Origin: Bryum argenteum
Taxonomy: Eukaryota > Streptophyta > Bryopsida > Bryales > Bryaceae
Reading direction: 5' to 3'
NCBI GenBank assembly: GCA_037043015.1
Contig: CM073328.1
Location: forward strand, 2,467,409 to 2,531,408
Length of the DNA: 64,000 nucleotides
Part shown: piece after piece, positions 25,331 to 36,869 of the stretch
Layout: each line of letters opens with the position of its first letter
How positions within the stretch are numbered: the stretch's first letter is position 1
The notes under the pieces: generated by a model
Seen by the model: only the letters and a program-made list of their open reading frames with translations
Told to the model about the DNA's origin: nothing
Databases searched by the model: none
Program-made: the position numbers and the translations under genes

Positions 25331-25722
25331 TATGGTTGAAGTACCCATAACCACCAGCACCCCCACTATCAACATGTAGGTCTCCCAATAACCGCACCTA
25401 GCCTGAACTAGCATTGTCAGAACACTCAATTCAAACTGACCAATCAAAACAATAAAAAAGCTGGTGGTTTTGGGTCGAATCATGAATGGAAATTTGTACC
25501 AGCTAAGGTGGTTTTTGCATACCCTATAGGTTGATTATGGGTCCTGCAGTACTTTTGTTTGAAAATTTGTATTAATTCATGTGTTTTACAAAAAAATATA
25601 AAAAAATTACAAACCTTCCTAAAAACTATCTTGCCACCCAAAAAAAAATTACCCACTATAAATAGACCATTTACAAATGGGCGAATTTTCTTATGTTGGT
25701 GGTTATGGGTACTTCAACCTTA
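25331..25722. repeat. Inverted-repeat element, 392 bp
   Basis: The 26-base arms at 25331-25356 (GGTTGAAGTACCCATAACC core) and 25697-25722 are near-perfect reverse complements. The interior is AT-rich and non-coding. This is MITE-like in size; no clear target duplication was seen. Confidence 0.6.
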
Positions 25723-25801
25723 TCCACAATATGAAGACCTCCGAAAATCTAATCAATCAAAACTCCCTAAATCTTGTTTGTTAGATGTGCCATTTATCTG
25801 C

Positions 25802-25925
25802 TCGAGATAATAGCAATTCTAGGCACACTGACAAACAAGAATTGATGTTCATAATCAATTGGATCGAGATAATAGCAATTCTATGCACACTGACAAACAA
25901 GAATTGATGTTCATAATCAATTGGA
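25802..25925 (+). repeat. Tandem duplication, 62 bp x 2
   Basis: Units 25802-25863 and 25864-25925 differ at one base. Each starts TCGAGATAATAGCAATTCTA. A very recent local duplication. Confidence 0.9.
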
Positions 25926-26225
25926 GGTTGTGCGGATGTATTACTACCTCCGTGAAGTCTGATTTATAACTTTACATGTGTCAATGTATAACTGCACGGT
26001 CAATCCTCACACACTCAAGCACTCACTTTTTCTAGAACACATGATGTCAAAACTGCACATGACAGACTGCCGAATTTTGAATATTCGAAGTTTCTCACTC
26101 CAAATTACTGCATCTCAAAATGGCACGTACTTGTAAAGTCGCTATTCAAACACAAGTAGTGATGATACGTGGATCTCTACTCCCGAGAACGATGTGGTCC
26201 AATCTCACGACCGAGACTCGCTAGC

Positions 26226-26432
26226 ACTTGTTATATACACCCAGCCCGAGTCATTCGATCACACATCCAACTTCCGATCAAATCAGAGCTCAGGGTGGAT
26301 ACCGATGCAAACACAGTGCTGACACTAATTCGTAACGCGCGCGCAGCCAGGAATCTAGGCCGACACTTAATCGACCTGGCCAGGCCGGGGGAGGCTCTAC
26401 TGTGCCGCACACAAGCTCCGACACATAAATAT
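26226..26432 (+). promoter_or_regulatory. Core promoter and 5' UTR of the PAH gene
   Basis: TTATATACACC at about 26230 is a good plant TATA box, some 200 bases before the ATG at 26433. The sequence between is GC-richer and has no in-frame ATG before the gene start. A transcription start about 30 bases after the box is inference. Confidence 0.5.
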
Positions 26433-26753
26433 ATGACGATGACCAGTTACAAACGGAGAGGTGGCTCCAAGTTGCAAAGCACCACAGCAACGCAGCCAGT
26501 GCTGCCCTTCGAGGAGGCGGTAGCGTGGCTTAAGGAAGTGAAGGCGGAACTAAAGAATGACAACCACAAGTACCGGAAGTTCTTGCACTTCATGAAAGCA
26601 CATAAAGCACAGCGGCTGGGATCCCGCGATCTCACGATCTCCGTGACCAAACTGTTCGAAAAGCACCGCCAGCTCATGGAAGGCTTCTACTTGTTCTTCG
26701 TTCCTGAAGCGAGAATGCAGACCCCCAGCAACCCCCACGTCGATGTCAGGTGA
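26433..26753 (+). CDS. Solo paired amphipathic helix (PAH, Sin3-type) protein
   Basis: Single exon of 106 aa, ATG at 26433 and TGA at 26751. Residues about 24-90 form one PAH domain. FEEAVAWLKEVKAEL is helix 1, then YRKFLHFMKAHKAQRL and VTKLFEKHRQLMEGFYLFF follow the Sin3 pattern (A..YL..VK, Y..FL..M..FK, V..LF..H..L..GF..F). Sin3 PAH domains bind short amphipathic helices of transcription factors and recruit histone deacetylases. A protein of only one PAH lacks the HDAC-binding region, so it might act as a competitor or be a gene fragment. It sits alone in repeat-rich DNA. The codons are GC-rich compared with the surroundings and the frame is intact, so it may be expressed. A possible splice donor (CAG|GTGACT) overlaps the stop, but no convincing downstream exon was seen. 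Confidence 0.75.
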   Translation: MTMTSYKRRGGSKLQSTTATQPVLPFEEAVAWLKEVKAELKNDNHKYRKFLHFMKAHKAQRLGSRDLTISVTKLFEKHRQLMEGFYLFFVPEARMQTPSNPHVDVR

Positions 26754-26869
26754 CTCAATCGATCTCTGCAGGATCTCATGACTATCTAGAGCATATGGAA
26801 TCGCCGCAAAGGTAAGGTGTCCTGTAATGGCGCAATTTTCAGCACAGAAAATCTACAGGAATGTTGCCA

Positions 26870-27130
26870 GTGCAAGCAATTTTTGTGCATGGGGAAAATC
26901 AGTAGAAAACTAGAGCAAGTGGAATCATCATTTTTTGACACTTCTACAGTAAGTAATGAATATTTAAAGATGGAAATATAGGTGTTCTTAAAATGGTGCC
27001 CTAAAGTGACGCCCTATAATCTTTGCAGTGTGTACATGGTACTGTTGTGTGGAGAAGCTATTATGTACGTGACAGTGAAGATTAGGACTCATTTTCGGCA
27101 CTGCGCCATTTTTGGATGCTCTACCATAGT
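26870..27130 (+). repeat. Dispersed repeat family R2, copy 1
   Basis: Shares AAAGTGACGCCCTATA.TCTT and GTGTGTACATGG with the stretch at about 30350-30420, where the corresponding words are AAAGTGACATCCTATAGTCTT and TGTGTACATGG. Non-coding and unclassified. Confidence 0.45.
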
Positions 27131-28293
27131 TGAGTAAATTATTTTACTGACATCATACTGCATTACAATGAAATCTTGAACCTCCAATCACCTCACTTGT
27201 ATGTCATTACAGGGAAGCCATTTAAAAGTGACTGGACATGACCAAAGTGAATGATCCGAGTTGACTGGTTTACTTAAATTATGTGACTAGTTATATATGG
27301 CAGCATGATACTAATTCTGGTCAACATTGACCAGGTACATGAATTTATGTACATATATTCAGGTACATGAATTTAGGTACATATTTGACATCTTAAAAAG
27401 ATATGCGTTTCTAGCTAACTATAGCATGAGACGTTCAGGTGTTGAATTTCTACAGTGACACATGGTATTCTTGATTTGAGTTTGTAATCTTATGTCCTAC
27501 ATACTTGCATGCAAGAACCCCTCAAACAATCACGTGTTTGAGGGTAATAAGGTTAATATTTAGAATGAATTCCTGATGAGAGATGTTTATTATTAACCCC
27601 CTAATAGGTAAAAAGCTTGAAGTTTCTCCAAAAATGTGCAAGTGAATGACAAATCTGTTTTTAAGGAGACAATGTGAAAATTTTAGCCATAGGATCTTGT
27701 AGGGTAAGATTTGAGATTTCACTTCCCCTCCTCCGAGAATGAGGGCACTTAATCCCACACCTCTGATATTCCAAAGTCAGATGTACACCATCAACTACTA
27801 GCTTCTATGTCCTCACACAATTATGACTTAGATGGAGCAAAAGATTTGGGAGAGAAGATTATTGCTCAATTATTGAACAGACTTGCTACAGAAGTGAGTG
27901 AGGAAAACAAAGAGCAACTCCTTACAGAATTGCAATCGGCAGAAGACCTTTGCCCTTGAGCAAGTTTTTGGGTGTCTCATGATATACCTCCATGATTAGA
28001 CCCACGTTAGCTTAGGCTTTTTATAAGATTAGCTCTAGTATCTTGATGAACTAGTTTACTCAGCTCATGTTTTGCAAGTGTTAGTAGATCTCCCTCTATT
28101 GAAAACTTGTCGCTGCCGGCTTTGTATTGATTTCTCTTGTTTTTAATACTACCTGGATTCAAGGAATTTAATATACTCTTGTAGGATACTTGAATGAATA
28201 TTCACCAAAATTTTAAATTATTTGACTTACAAATTAGAAGATCTACAAGTAGGAAGCCATATGCAAAAGTGTGAGAGTAACTTTACTTCTTAA
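27131..28293. other. Intergenic DNA
   Basis: Apart from the short frame at 27807-27959, this stretch holds a small tandem repeat at about 27331-27389 (AGGTACATGAATTTA twice) and AT-rich DNA without recognisable genes. Confidence 0.35.
27807..27959 (+). CDS. Short helical frame, possible gene fragment
   Basis: A 50-residue frame (ATG at 27807, TGA at 27957) has protein-like composition. It contains GAKDLGEKIIAQLLNRLA and EENKEQLLTELQSAEDLC, a regular heptad-like helix pattern rare in random AT-rich DNA. No family was recognised. It could be an exon of a lost gene or a real small protein. There is no support beyond composition. Confidence 0.25.
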   Translation: MSSHNYDLDGAKDLGEKIIAQLLNRLATEVSEENKEQLLTELQSAEDLCP

Positions 28294-28365
28294 CTCTTAA
28301 ATGCCCAAGCATGCCCCTCGGGCATGCTTTTGAGTGTATTTTCAAAAGGGCTCGGCGTTTAAGGG
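28294..28365. mobile_element. TTAA-flanked MITE, copy 1 (72 bp)
   Basis: Flanked by TTAA at 28290-28293 and 28366-28369. The ends CTCTTAAATGCCC and GGCGTTTAAGGG are imperfect inverted repeats. A 22-base inner palindrome lies around CCCCTCGGGC. Same end type as the elements at 29087 and 35397. Confidence 0.65.
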
Positions 28366-28553
28366 TTAAGATGTATACCTTCCCCTTCACTTCTTATAGT
28401 GTACGCCTTTCCCTACTAAAGTCTCAATACGTACATAAAACATTACAAAATGACCTTCCCATGTATAGTAAAAAAATCAATCACAAATGTAGGATTAGTG
28501 AAGAAATCAATGAAAAACATAAATTCTTTTGATAAGTCTCAAGTTAACAAATA

Positions 28554-28655
28554 CTCCCTCTGTCCCATTATGATTTTCTGGTAGGTTCTCTCAAATCTAC
28601 CTTTGGAGGTAGATTTGAGAGAACCTACCGGAAAATCATAATGGGACAGAGGGAG
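28554..28655. mobile_element. Stowaway-like hairpin MITE, 102 bp
   Basis: Flanked by TA on both sides (28552-28553 and 28656-28657). The whole element is an inverted repeat: two 49-base arms with one mismatch and a TTGG loop. The ends read CTCCCTCTGTCCCATTATGA. TA target and CTCCCTC.GTCCCA ends are the hallmark of plant Stowaway (mariner-derived) MITEs. Confidence 0.85.
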
Positions 28656-28657
28656 TA

Positions 28658-29082
28658 TGACCATTGCATTTCCTAGTATGGTCGGACCATCCCCTCGAAT
28701 TTCACGACTATTTAATCACACATTACAAAAAGTGTGTTATGTAAGACAACCATGCACCATAGTAGGGCCCGCAGGTGAGCCTAAAGCAGGCCAACGAGTT
28801 GGTCACGGAGCCCCTCGGCCCTAGCTGCCCGCCCGATCCTCTGCCCGGCCAAAAAATCCATTTTCTTATTTTTTGCGTTTTGGGATGCCCTCTTATATTT
28901 TCTTAAAATTTTTGAGTTTAAAAATGGGATCTACGACCCCGTTTGACTCTAGAGTGTGCCTCATGGAGCTATGGGTGACATCAACCATTAAAAATTAGGG
29001 AGCAAATATACCCCAATTTTTATTTGCTGGGCAGGGATTATTTGCCCCACGAGAGGCTCCATGACCAGCTCGCTCGCCTCCT
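28658..29082. other. Intergenic DNA
   Basis: A GC-rich patch around 28765-28850 (GGGCCC, CCCGCCCGATCC) is followed by AT-rich DNA. No gene recognised. Confidence 0.35.
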
Positions 29083-29086
29083 TTAA

Positions 29087-29478
29087 CCCTTAAAGGTCCT
29101 TGCAAGCCCAAGGGGATGTTTTCCAACAGAATATGCCTTGTAGCTCTCATTATACTCAACTTTTCACTTATATTTTGATGTCAAACTGGTCACCTTCTTA
29201 TGATTCATTCTAGAAGTGAAATTTTACCATTCAAATCACAATTTGTATGAGTGATTTCGTGCTTTGAAAGGATTGTGGTAGGTAGGTTGGGTTGTATATA
29301 ATCTTGTAGAGGGTTGCAAGCTCATCATTGATTGGTCCATTCATGATGCCCAAGTTTGAAAAGTGCACTATTCATGATGCCCAAGTTTGAAAAGTGCACT
29401 ATTCATGATGCCCAAGTCCAAAAGATGCTCTGATCCAATTTTGGGCTGCCCGTTTCAGACCCCAAGGACCTTTAAGGG
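29087..29478. mobile_element. TTAA-flanked MITE, copy 2 (392 bp)
   Basis: Flanked by TTAA at 29083-29086 and 29479-29482. The perfect terminal inverted repeat is CCCTTAAAGGTCCTTG / CAAGGACCTTTAAGGG. The interior carries about three tandem 31-base units with ATTCATGATGCCCAAGT (29338-29420). Inverted relative to the copy at 35397, with which it shares the inner repeat. No coding frame, so non-autonomous. Confidence 0.85.
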
Positions 29479-29482
29479 TTAA

Positions 29483-31770
29483 GCAGATCCTAGGAGGGCA
29501 ACTTGCGCGAGATACCATTTGGCTATGCCCACAAAAACCAAACCAAGGCCCGTAGTACCTTTTACAAGTCAAAACCCAAAAATACATGAACCTTCAAACT
29601 TCCTTTACGACTCTGCAGGATGAGAAAAGGACACTGATCAGGATAGGAGAAAAGCCAAAGAATTCCTAAAAACTAGTGTTAGCAAGTGGGATCCATCATG
29701 CTTAGAAGAACTTGATTGCTGATTAGGCAGTTAACTGGAGTGATAAACTCATGGAATTAGGTTTAACTCTTCGGATTTCCAAGAGCCAAGTTTTATTTCT
29801 CTCTATTAACCGATCCAATCAACGTCGGTAGTATTATCACTTGAAAAAAATAAATTTATCCGGATCAGGAAGAAACAAAATTTGCTCTGTAGGTACTAGT
29901 ATCTTGTGAAAAGTAGAGAAGACCAAGAGAGAAGTGAGAATAGTGAGAGGAAAAGACGGAAGAGAAGGAAGAGAAGAAGCTCAAACACTTCAAGCCTGAG
30001 TTGTCTTCTTCAACAAAGGGCAAAGGGCGGTCGCTCTTTGTCGAGTTGTCAACTCAAAGAAGACAACGTTGCTTCAAGCTAAGGTGTCCATGTTTTAATT
30101 TTGATATAACCCAAGAACATCGAAGCACACACCAAGTGTTTGACGAATGAATTAGAGATCTCATACTGGATGATAAACAACGCTTTTTCATGTAAAATTA
30201 TCTTCCCAACTTCCTCATTGGCCACGCTGATTGGCTCCAACGTTCTAGGCAGTTAAGGTGGATTGCTCATAATGGCACAAATATTAGTATATATAGGATT
30301 CAGGTATTAGTATATATACGATACCTATAGTGAAGTCAATATTTTAATTCCACATGGTTTGATACTCTTAAAGTGACATCCTATAGTCTTCACCATGTGT
30401 ACATGGAAAACCAAAGTGCAAAGCTATATGTAAGCGTAGGTTAATAATTTTAGACAATGAGAAATTATTGCGCATGCACCTATTTCAAGCAAGACTCTAT
30501 CTTACTCTATAAGGTCATATTTGTTAAATCGACACAATATGAGGTTTTTGGGACTTACATTGCTACTTTGTGCACATAACATTTGTTGTGCTTTGCCTTC
30601 ACTTCTTTTGTCCTTGCAACAATTTCAAACTAAAATGAGACTTGCAAAAGTATATGTACTTTATAGGTTTTTCATATTGAATTTTTGTTTTTCTTTATAA
30701 TGCACAAGTTCTTTTGCGCCCTACAAATTAGCATCAAGACATTGTTATTGACATGAAATGATGTGGAGTGAGATACATTGCATGTTTAGGTGTCAAAATT
30801 CACCCTTTTAGTTGTTCAATTTTGCCACAACTTACAAATTTTACAAGAGAGCGCATGCCATGTCTTCCTCACATTTTTCGATGAAATGAGATTTTTTACC
30901 TCTAGAGTCAAATGAATGTGGAATACAATCCAACAAAAAAATTTAAATTTAAATGGTGGATGAAAGAGGAAAAACTCCTCAATCTACATGTCATGTTTTA
31001 GTTTTTGAGTGTAGAATCATCATTATCCAATACTAAAATTATCCAAATTCATGAGAAAGTGAATTGAATTTCACATAACTCACTTGCATTGATAAAACAT
31101 GGCTCATATTTCAAAACCTTGTAAAAAGAGTTGCATTCATTTCACACTTCTCTATGGGTGTGCAACTGTGCAATGACACCACACAAACTAGATTTGATCT
31201 AGGACCCAATTCAAATGACTTTGTTAAACAGTGACTTACGATAAAGAAAATATCACTCTTCAAAAGTGCAACTTCTCATCCAAAATGTCGTTTCTGTACA
31301 TTTGACGCGCTTAAGGGTCAAAGTAGGCCTCTATCTTAACAATATATACCCCACACTTTATAAAGATCTTGCAAACAGAAACCTTTGAATTAGAGACATG
31401 TTTGGCCAGGTCCACCCAATCTAATGCAAATAAGAAACTTACAGTTTAATGTACTAATATTGTAAACCAATCATCTCACAAACCCGATTCAACTGATTCA
31501 CGTCTTGAAGAAAAACTCAACAAAATCAAGTCACTTGTCGAAAGAAAATAAAAGCTCGTCCTCGAACTTTTTCCCTTTCACGTACTCGAAGATCGAGAGT
31601 TAAAGAAAATGGTCTAGTGAGAAGACTCTTTCGTAAGCATAGTGCTAAGATTATAAAGCAGGCACGGCAGGATCCAGCGTCTTCAGGGAAGACTTTGATT
31701 GTGCGATAGCGGCTGTTCCAAAATTGTTCCCATGCATGACATCTGAAGCCAGGCTTGGGGTTGAGTGTGA
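29483..31770. other. Intergenic DNA
   Basis: Contains an imperfect hairpin at about 29990-30095 (GTTGTCTTCTT against AAGAAGACAAC), dispersed repeat R2 copy 2 near 30350-30420, a short direct repeat with TATTAGTATATATA (30283-30325), and otherwise AT-rich DNA. No gene recognised. Confidence 0.4.
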
Positions 31771-34700
31771 CGCATGCAACACGAAAAATCGTCCACTGTA
31801 GAACAGTATATACTACTATACAGCGTATGTATTTCTATACTATACACACTATATTGCAATTACTGTAGCTTCTCACGCCTCGCAAGTACCTTTCTGCTTG
31901 AGGCATTTCGATCAATTAGATCAGTTACTCCAACAGTCAGTCAGACAGGCTGTCCGTATTATCGCATCTCGAGCACGGAGCTAATCTGGGAGACTGCTGG
32001 CCAATCGCAGGCGCAACCCCCTCTCGGTATCTAGAAAAGTTCAGATGCTGATCTTCTGGAACATGGTTCCAGCTTTCCCGCAAACAAATACGGTTCTTTA
32101 GTTGTGTCTGTACTTGGGCATTGGGACCTCGTGTATGGCTCAGGCCAAGCGACTTTGGTAATTAATATTCCGAAAGCTGCTATCTCTGTCTATTTCAACG
32201 CATCAGGTGAGGACCCTTCCGAGGAAGCATGGTTACAATCGTGTGCCAGTAATCATGGTCAGTTTCAAAGTTACAATCGAGTTCACAACTTACGACCACT
32301 GTAAATCGACATGCTCTGAGCTGCTATACTCGTATAGGGGACCGTGCACGTACGTGGAGCTGTGACGATCACCTGAGTGACTCAGACCAGAACTAGAACA
32401 ATACGATTACATTCACCACATGGTGTGAACTGGTCAGCAATCATTCGGGTCCTGGACATAAAAGAAAGGAGATAAATCCTGACTAGTCGGAGGGAATCAA
32501 GTGTTGCTGTGCACGTCAAGAAACTACGTTCTATTACCCTGGAAGCTCCACGTCCATGCTACCAGCAGCAGCAGTGCTGCTGTATGAACCTAGCTATAAA
32601 CGATTCAGCACCTGGATTCCTGGAATCGTGGCAATGGGCGGTAAGGCGGTAAGTGCAAATTGTGTGACAGCTTGTCATACAAGTTGTGCTAGCAAGTGGA
32701 CTGCCGACCACCGCAATTCATATGATTGACAACTTGTAGTTTTGTTGATCAGCAGCATTCACCAAACATTCATTCATTCCGGCTCATGCGTCTCCCCATG
32801 TGTCTACCATGCCAATCATAAAGGAAATCCACTGTAAGTGCATCCATAGCGGCAGCAGCCACCTTAGAAGAGTTGCGACTCTGAATAAAATCCAAATTCA
32901 TTCATGCAGATGACCAAGTTGGTGATGTTTGCAACGTCATTCTTGGTGTACGTGTCTGTTCGATGTTGATGCTTTGCCCCAGCTATGGAAACACTGCTTG
33001 CTCGAGAATATCAGAAAGCGGTGATGTAACGGACGTCTTGCTCTCCGACACCTGGCTAGGAAGTAGGAACCTGTTCCGCTCCCTTGGCGGAACCTGATCT
33101 TTCTGAGCACGGATTAGCTCAATCAGGGCAGCGAGTAGGTGAGGGCTGTAAATGTTGAGTTTTCAGGTTTTTCTCTTATATTGAACCAATCAAATGAATG
33201 TATTATCAATTGAAAATATACATCTGTTCCGTAGGACAACCTCTGCCTGGAGAATCAACTGCAGTAACCTCTGACAATGGAGAGGGAGGAGCTCTAGGTA
33301 AATGTGCCTGGAGAAGGTTGAGTGAGAGGTTGATGCCACTCAATAGCAAGGCCTACTCTACTAGCGAAGGGTAGAAGGTTACCAATTCTTATCAAATATA
33401 AATAAGAACTTATCTTTGTGTCTAGGGTAGGTCGCAATAAGGTTGGTGGTACGCAGCCACGCAGCCCTGGTAGCCTCTAAAAATGCCTTCCAAATTTTCT
33501 TGAGTTTTAAAGTTTCATTGAGAGACTTCCAAAATTATAATGGATGTGCTAGTCCCATTTGTCAATTCAAAATGTCCAAAAACAACCATAGGTTTTTCAT
33601 AATGAAAATTCTTGCACTCTCACTAAAAATTCTCATTGACTTTGTGATCATTTCACTCGCCTTATTTAAGCTCACCCCGTAGTAACCGTCAATCCCCTTC
33701 ACATGCAAATGTTCTCATTTCTTTAAACATCCAATATTTGAGGGAGCGTGCTAAAGAATGGAACACCAAAAATGACTCATGTACTAGGGTAAACTTTGCA
33801 GGAGGTACATTATAGCTTTAAAGGTTGGCTTCAATGTACCCATTGTGAATATTCAAGAGTTATATGCCATTTTATGAACACCTAAAACTTCAAAAATTTA
33901 TAACAAATATCTACAAGAGTCCTAAAATGATGATCAATTCTATTGACATAAGGTCCTACTTACTTTGTATATGCACACAAAGCGCTTGCATTTCTGACTT
34001 ATCTACCACGCTCAAAATTGAGTCATTATTGGGCAGCTTATCTTACATGAATTTAGCATTACATGTGGATACAACTACAACAGGTTGTTGGGAAATGAGT
34101 GAAGTTGAGAATGTTAAATCAAAGTGGATGTATAAATGTGCTGATAATGGTCATATAAAATTCAGGACGCAATCAAAAAGCAAATGACAGTGTCTATCAC
34201 GAGGCATTGCAGAGTCGAGCACTCGTGCTTGCCAAATAACACGTTTTAAAACGTTTAGTTTGAATACACAGGCACTTTTCAAAACGAGAACTTGGATGAT
34301 CAAGAAGAATAAGCAGTATTTCATAAGAAAACTTGTCGTGAAGGTGCCCTTTTCAAGAAGTTCAAGCATGCAGGTGCTCTTTGCAAGGAATTCAAGCACT
34401 GTAATGAATGATGCTCTTTTCAAGAAACTCAAGTATAGTTACAGACGTGCCTGTGTATTCAAACTAAGGTTGAATGGGTCTACACGATACATGGGTACTC
34501 TTTCTAATATTTCCATAGCATTGCTTTTTTTGCTCTTTGAGTGTCCCCGCCCATTCCAGATTCTTCTAGAAGATTGAACGCACGAACAGAGTGGTAAAAG
34601 ATAGGAATCCAGTCAAGTATGATAACACCCACTTCCGATTTAGAGTTTTTGAAGTGACAATTTTAAATGCACAAATGAATCTTAGTATATTTCTACTGAC

Positions 34701-35129
34701 TTACTAATTACATGTGTATCTTGACATTGACATGCAAGCATGTGGAGTGAGTTTGGTTGCTTGTGCAATCGTGACTTTGGCTGCTCTTCATTTTTGGCAC
34801 TTAGTTGTTTGTTGTTGCTACAATTTCTGATAGCCTTGTCAACTTTTTACTCATGGATCTACCATTTCTTTTCTCTTTTCTTTCAACGTCTTGGAGAATA
34901 AACAATATTTTGGAATAAGTATTTTTCACGGGCTCATTTATTCTCAAAATCTGCTTGTAAAGTAGGTTGTAAGGCATAATCCCACTGCTCAGATTTTCTA
35001 TCCCATAATTCTTCATACTCTGTTTTGTCAAAGATTAGCCTTTGTATTTAAACTTCAGCACACCTCTGCGGGAGAAATGAAGCATTTCTTCGGGTTTTAT
35101 AGGTCTTACAAAGGTAAAAATTCTACCGA

Positions 35130-35390
35130 CATATTCTCAACTCACTTAGGAACAAGGATGTCAAGAGCCTCAACTCAAACCTACTATTAAAATTGGATTT
35201 TTCGGCTCACAAAACAATTCAATCTCATTTTGCAACTAGTGAAAAAACATTTTTTTCAACATGAACAAGTTAGGTATTAGATCCTATGGTTACATACACA
35301 AGAATTTCTCGAAAGTTAAAAATTCCCACCTTGTAATGAAAGAGGGCAATTTTGAGGCATTTTGGCAGTTTTAAGCATGGGAGCTTTAGG
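35130..35390 (-). repeat. Dispersed repeat family R1, copy 2
   Basis: Reverse complement of the family seen at 42480-42790, sharing CATAGGATCTA.TACCTAACTTG and GTTGAGGCTCTT-type blocks. It abuts the TTAA-flanked MITE at 35397. Confidence 0.6.
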
Positions 35391-35396
35391 AGTTAA

Positions 35397-35789
35397 CCCT
35401 TAAACGCCCATGGGGTCTGAAATGGGCAGCCCAAAATTGAATCACAACATCTTTTGGACTTGGGCATCATGAATAGTGCACTTTTAGAACTTGGGCATCA
35501 TGAATAGTGCACTTTTTGAACTTGGGCATCATGAGTGAACCAATCAATGATGGGCTTGCAACCTCCTACAAGGTTATGTACAACCCCAACCTACCTACCA
35601 CAATCCTTGCAAAGCACAAAAGTACTCAAACAAATTGTGATTTAAAGTGTAAAATTCCACTTTTTGAATACATCACAAAAAGGTGACCAGTTTGACATCA
35701 AAAGACAAGAGAAAAATTCATCAAAGTGAGAGTTACAGAGTAGATTCTGTTGGAGAAGAGCCCCTCGGGCTCTCTTGGGCGTTTACGGG
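35397..35789. mobile_element. TTAA-flanked MITE, copy 3 (393 bp)
   Basis: Flanked by TTAA at 35393-35396 and 35790-35793. The ends are CCCTTAAACGCCCA and TGGGCGTTTACGGG, near-perfect inverted repeats. The inner tandem units with GGGCATCATGAATAGTGCAC (35461-35540) are the reverse complement of those in copy 2, proving one family. Confidence 0.85.
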
Positions 35790-36556
35790 TTAAACCTCTC
35801 TTTCATCACGGAACACTCCTACTTTTACTGAATCACTCAGTACCTCAAGTAAAAAAATGGGTTTTGATGTGCACCGTTTCCACCTCAGAATCTGTAACTC
35901 ACAACAAGGACCAGAACACGGCAAAAGAGGAATGTACGTAATGCAAAGAGGTCGTAAATGTTCAAATCCAACAATATGTATATACATACGTTCACAGATT
36001 GTTCCAGTACGCTGCGGGCCGAAACCGGTTCATGTACACAAAGTGAATATCGCCCTGGCTTGTAATTTGATACTCGTTTCTATCTACCCCGAAAAGAGAT
36101 TTTTTCTTTTTTTCCTTTTTTTCTTTCTAAAATTCGCACATGGGCGTGGAGCCCATGACCCGAAAAGGAATTCGACTGTGGACAGGGTGAGGAATGTGTG
36201 GGGTGGGCTAGGGAAAGTCTAGAGTTGCAGAGCTGGCTTTGAAGTGTGAAGGCACCGGCAAGCGGATCATCAGGAGTTTCCAACGACCTGCATGCGTAGG
36301 ATTAGGTCACAATTTTGTCAGCCGGCCGTTTGACCCCCAAGTGAAATTAATGATTAATCCCTGATTTAGCAAATTCATACTGCCGAAGCTCCCAGGCTAC
36401 ACAGGGTCCAACTACAGTACTCCTCCACGGGGGTCATCCTGTGCAGCTAGTGTTATAGGCCGTGCCTGCACCCCCTCCACCGCCCCTCTAGAGCGGCAGG
36501 GTTGCTACAAGTACGTCCTTCGATCTCGACTTCACCATTCTCATCTTGCCTCCGAA

Positions 36557-36869
36557 ATGACTACGTCGATATGTTGCTCTCCTGCCGGTGCCCGGCTTCT
36601 GCTCCGCTTGCTTCTCACCATGTTTCTTTTCGGACTGCAATCACACGCGAGCCAGCAAGCCCTGGAATCGTGGCCGCCTGTCAATCATTTACTTCAGGCC
36701 GCAAGGTACTGCTGAAGTTCTGAACTGCCGTAAGTTCATGTTGTGTGTTTCGTTGTACTGATCGTTCCATGGAACCTGCAGATCGCAACACTGTCGGAAA
36801 GATCAGCGATTCTCGCCTGCACAGTTTGTTATCGATGAAGGGAAACTACAGCAAAGTTGGACTTCATGA
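36557..36869 (+). CDS. Candidate small secreted peptide gene (copy A)
   Basis: Two exons, 36557-36705 and 36782-36869, joined by a 76-base GT-AG intron (CAAG|GTACTG to CTGCAG), give a 78-residue precursor. Residues 1-32 look like a signal peptide: a basic start, then RLLLRLLLTMFLFGLQSHAS with a good cleavage site near SHA-SQQ. The mature part of about 46 residues is hydrophilic and ends RFSPAQFVIDEGKLQQSWTS. It matches no peptide family known to me (not CLE, RALF, EPF or cysteine-rich). The matching part of copy B keeps the C-terminal AQFVIDEGKLQQSWTS, but its first exon is frameshifted. The call rests on the signal peptide and conserved splice sites only. High conservation continues into the non-coding flank, so selection on the protein is not shown. 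Confidence 0.35.

Noticed and set aside
29338..29420. CRISPR-like regular repeats
   Set aside because: Contiguous tandem units without spacers inside a MITE in a eukaryotic genome.
35393..35400. Telomere-like TTAACCCTTAAA strings
   Set aside because: They occur once per element end, not in tandem, and are explained as MITE termini with TTAA flanks.
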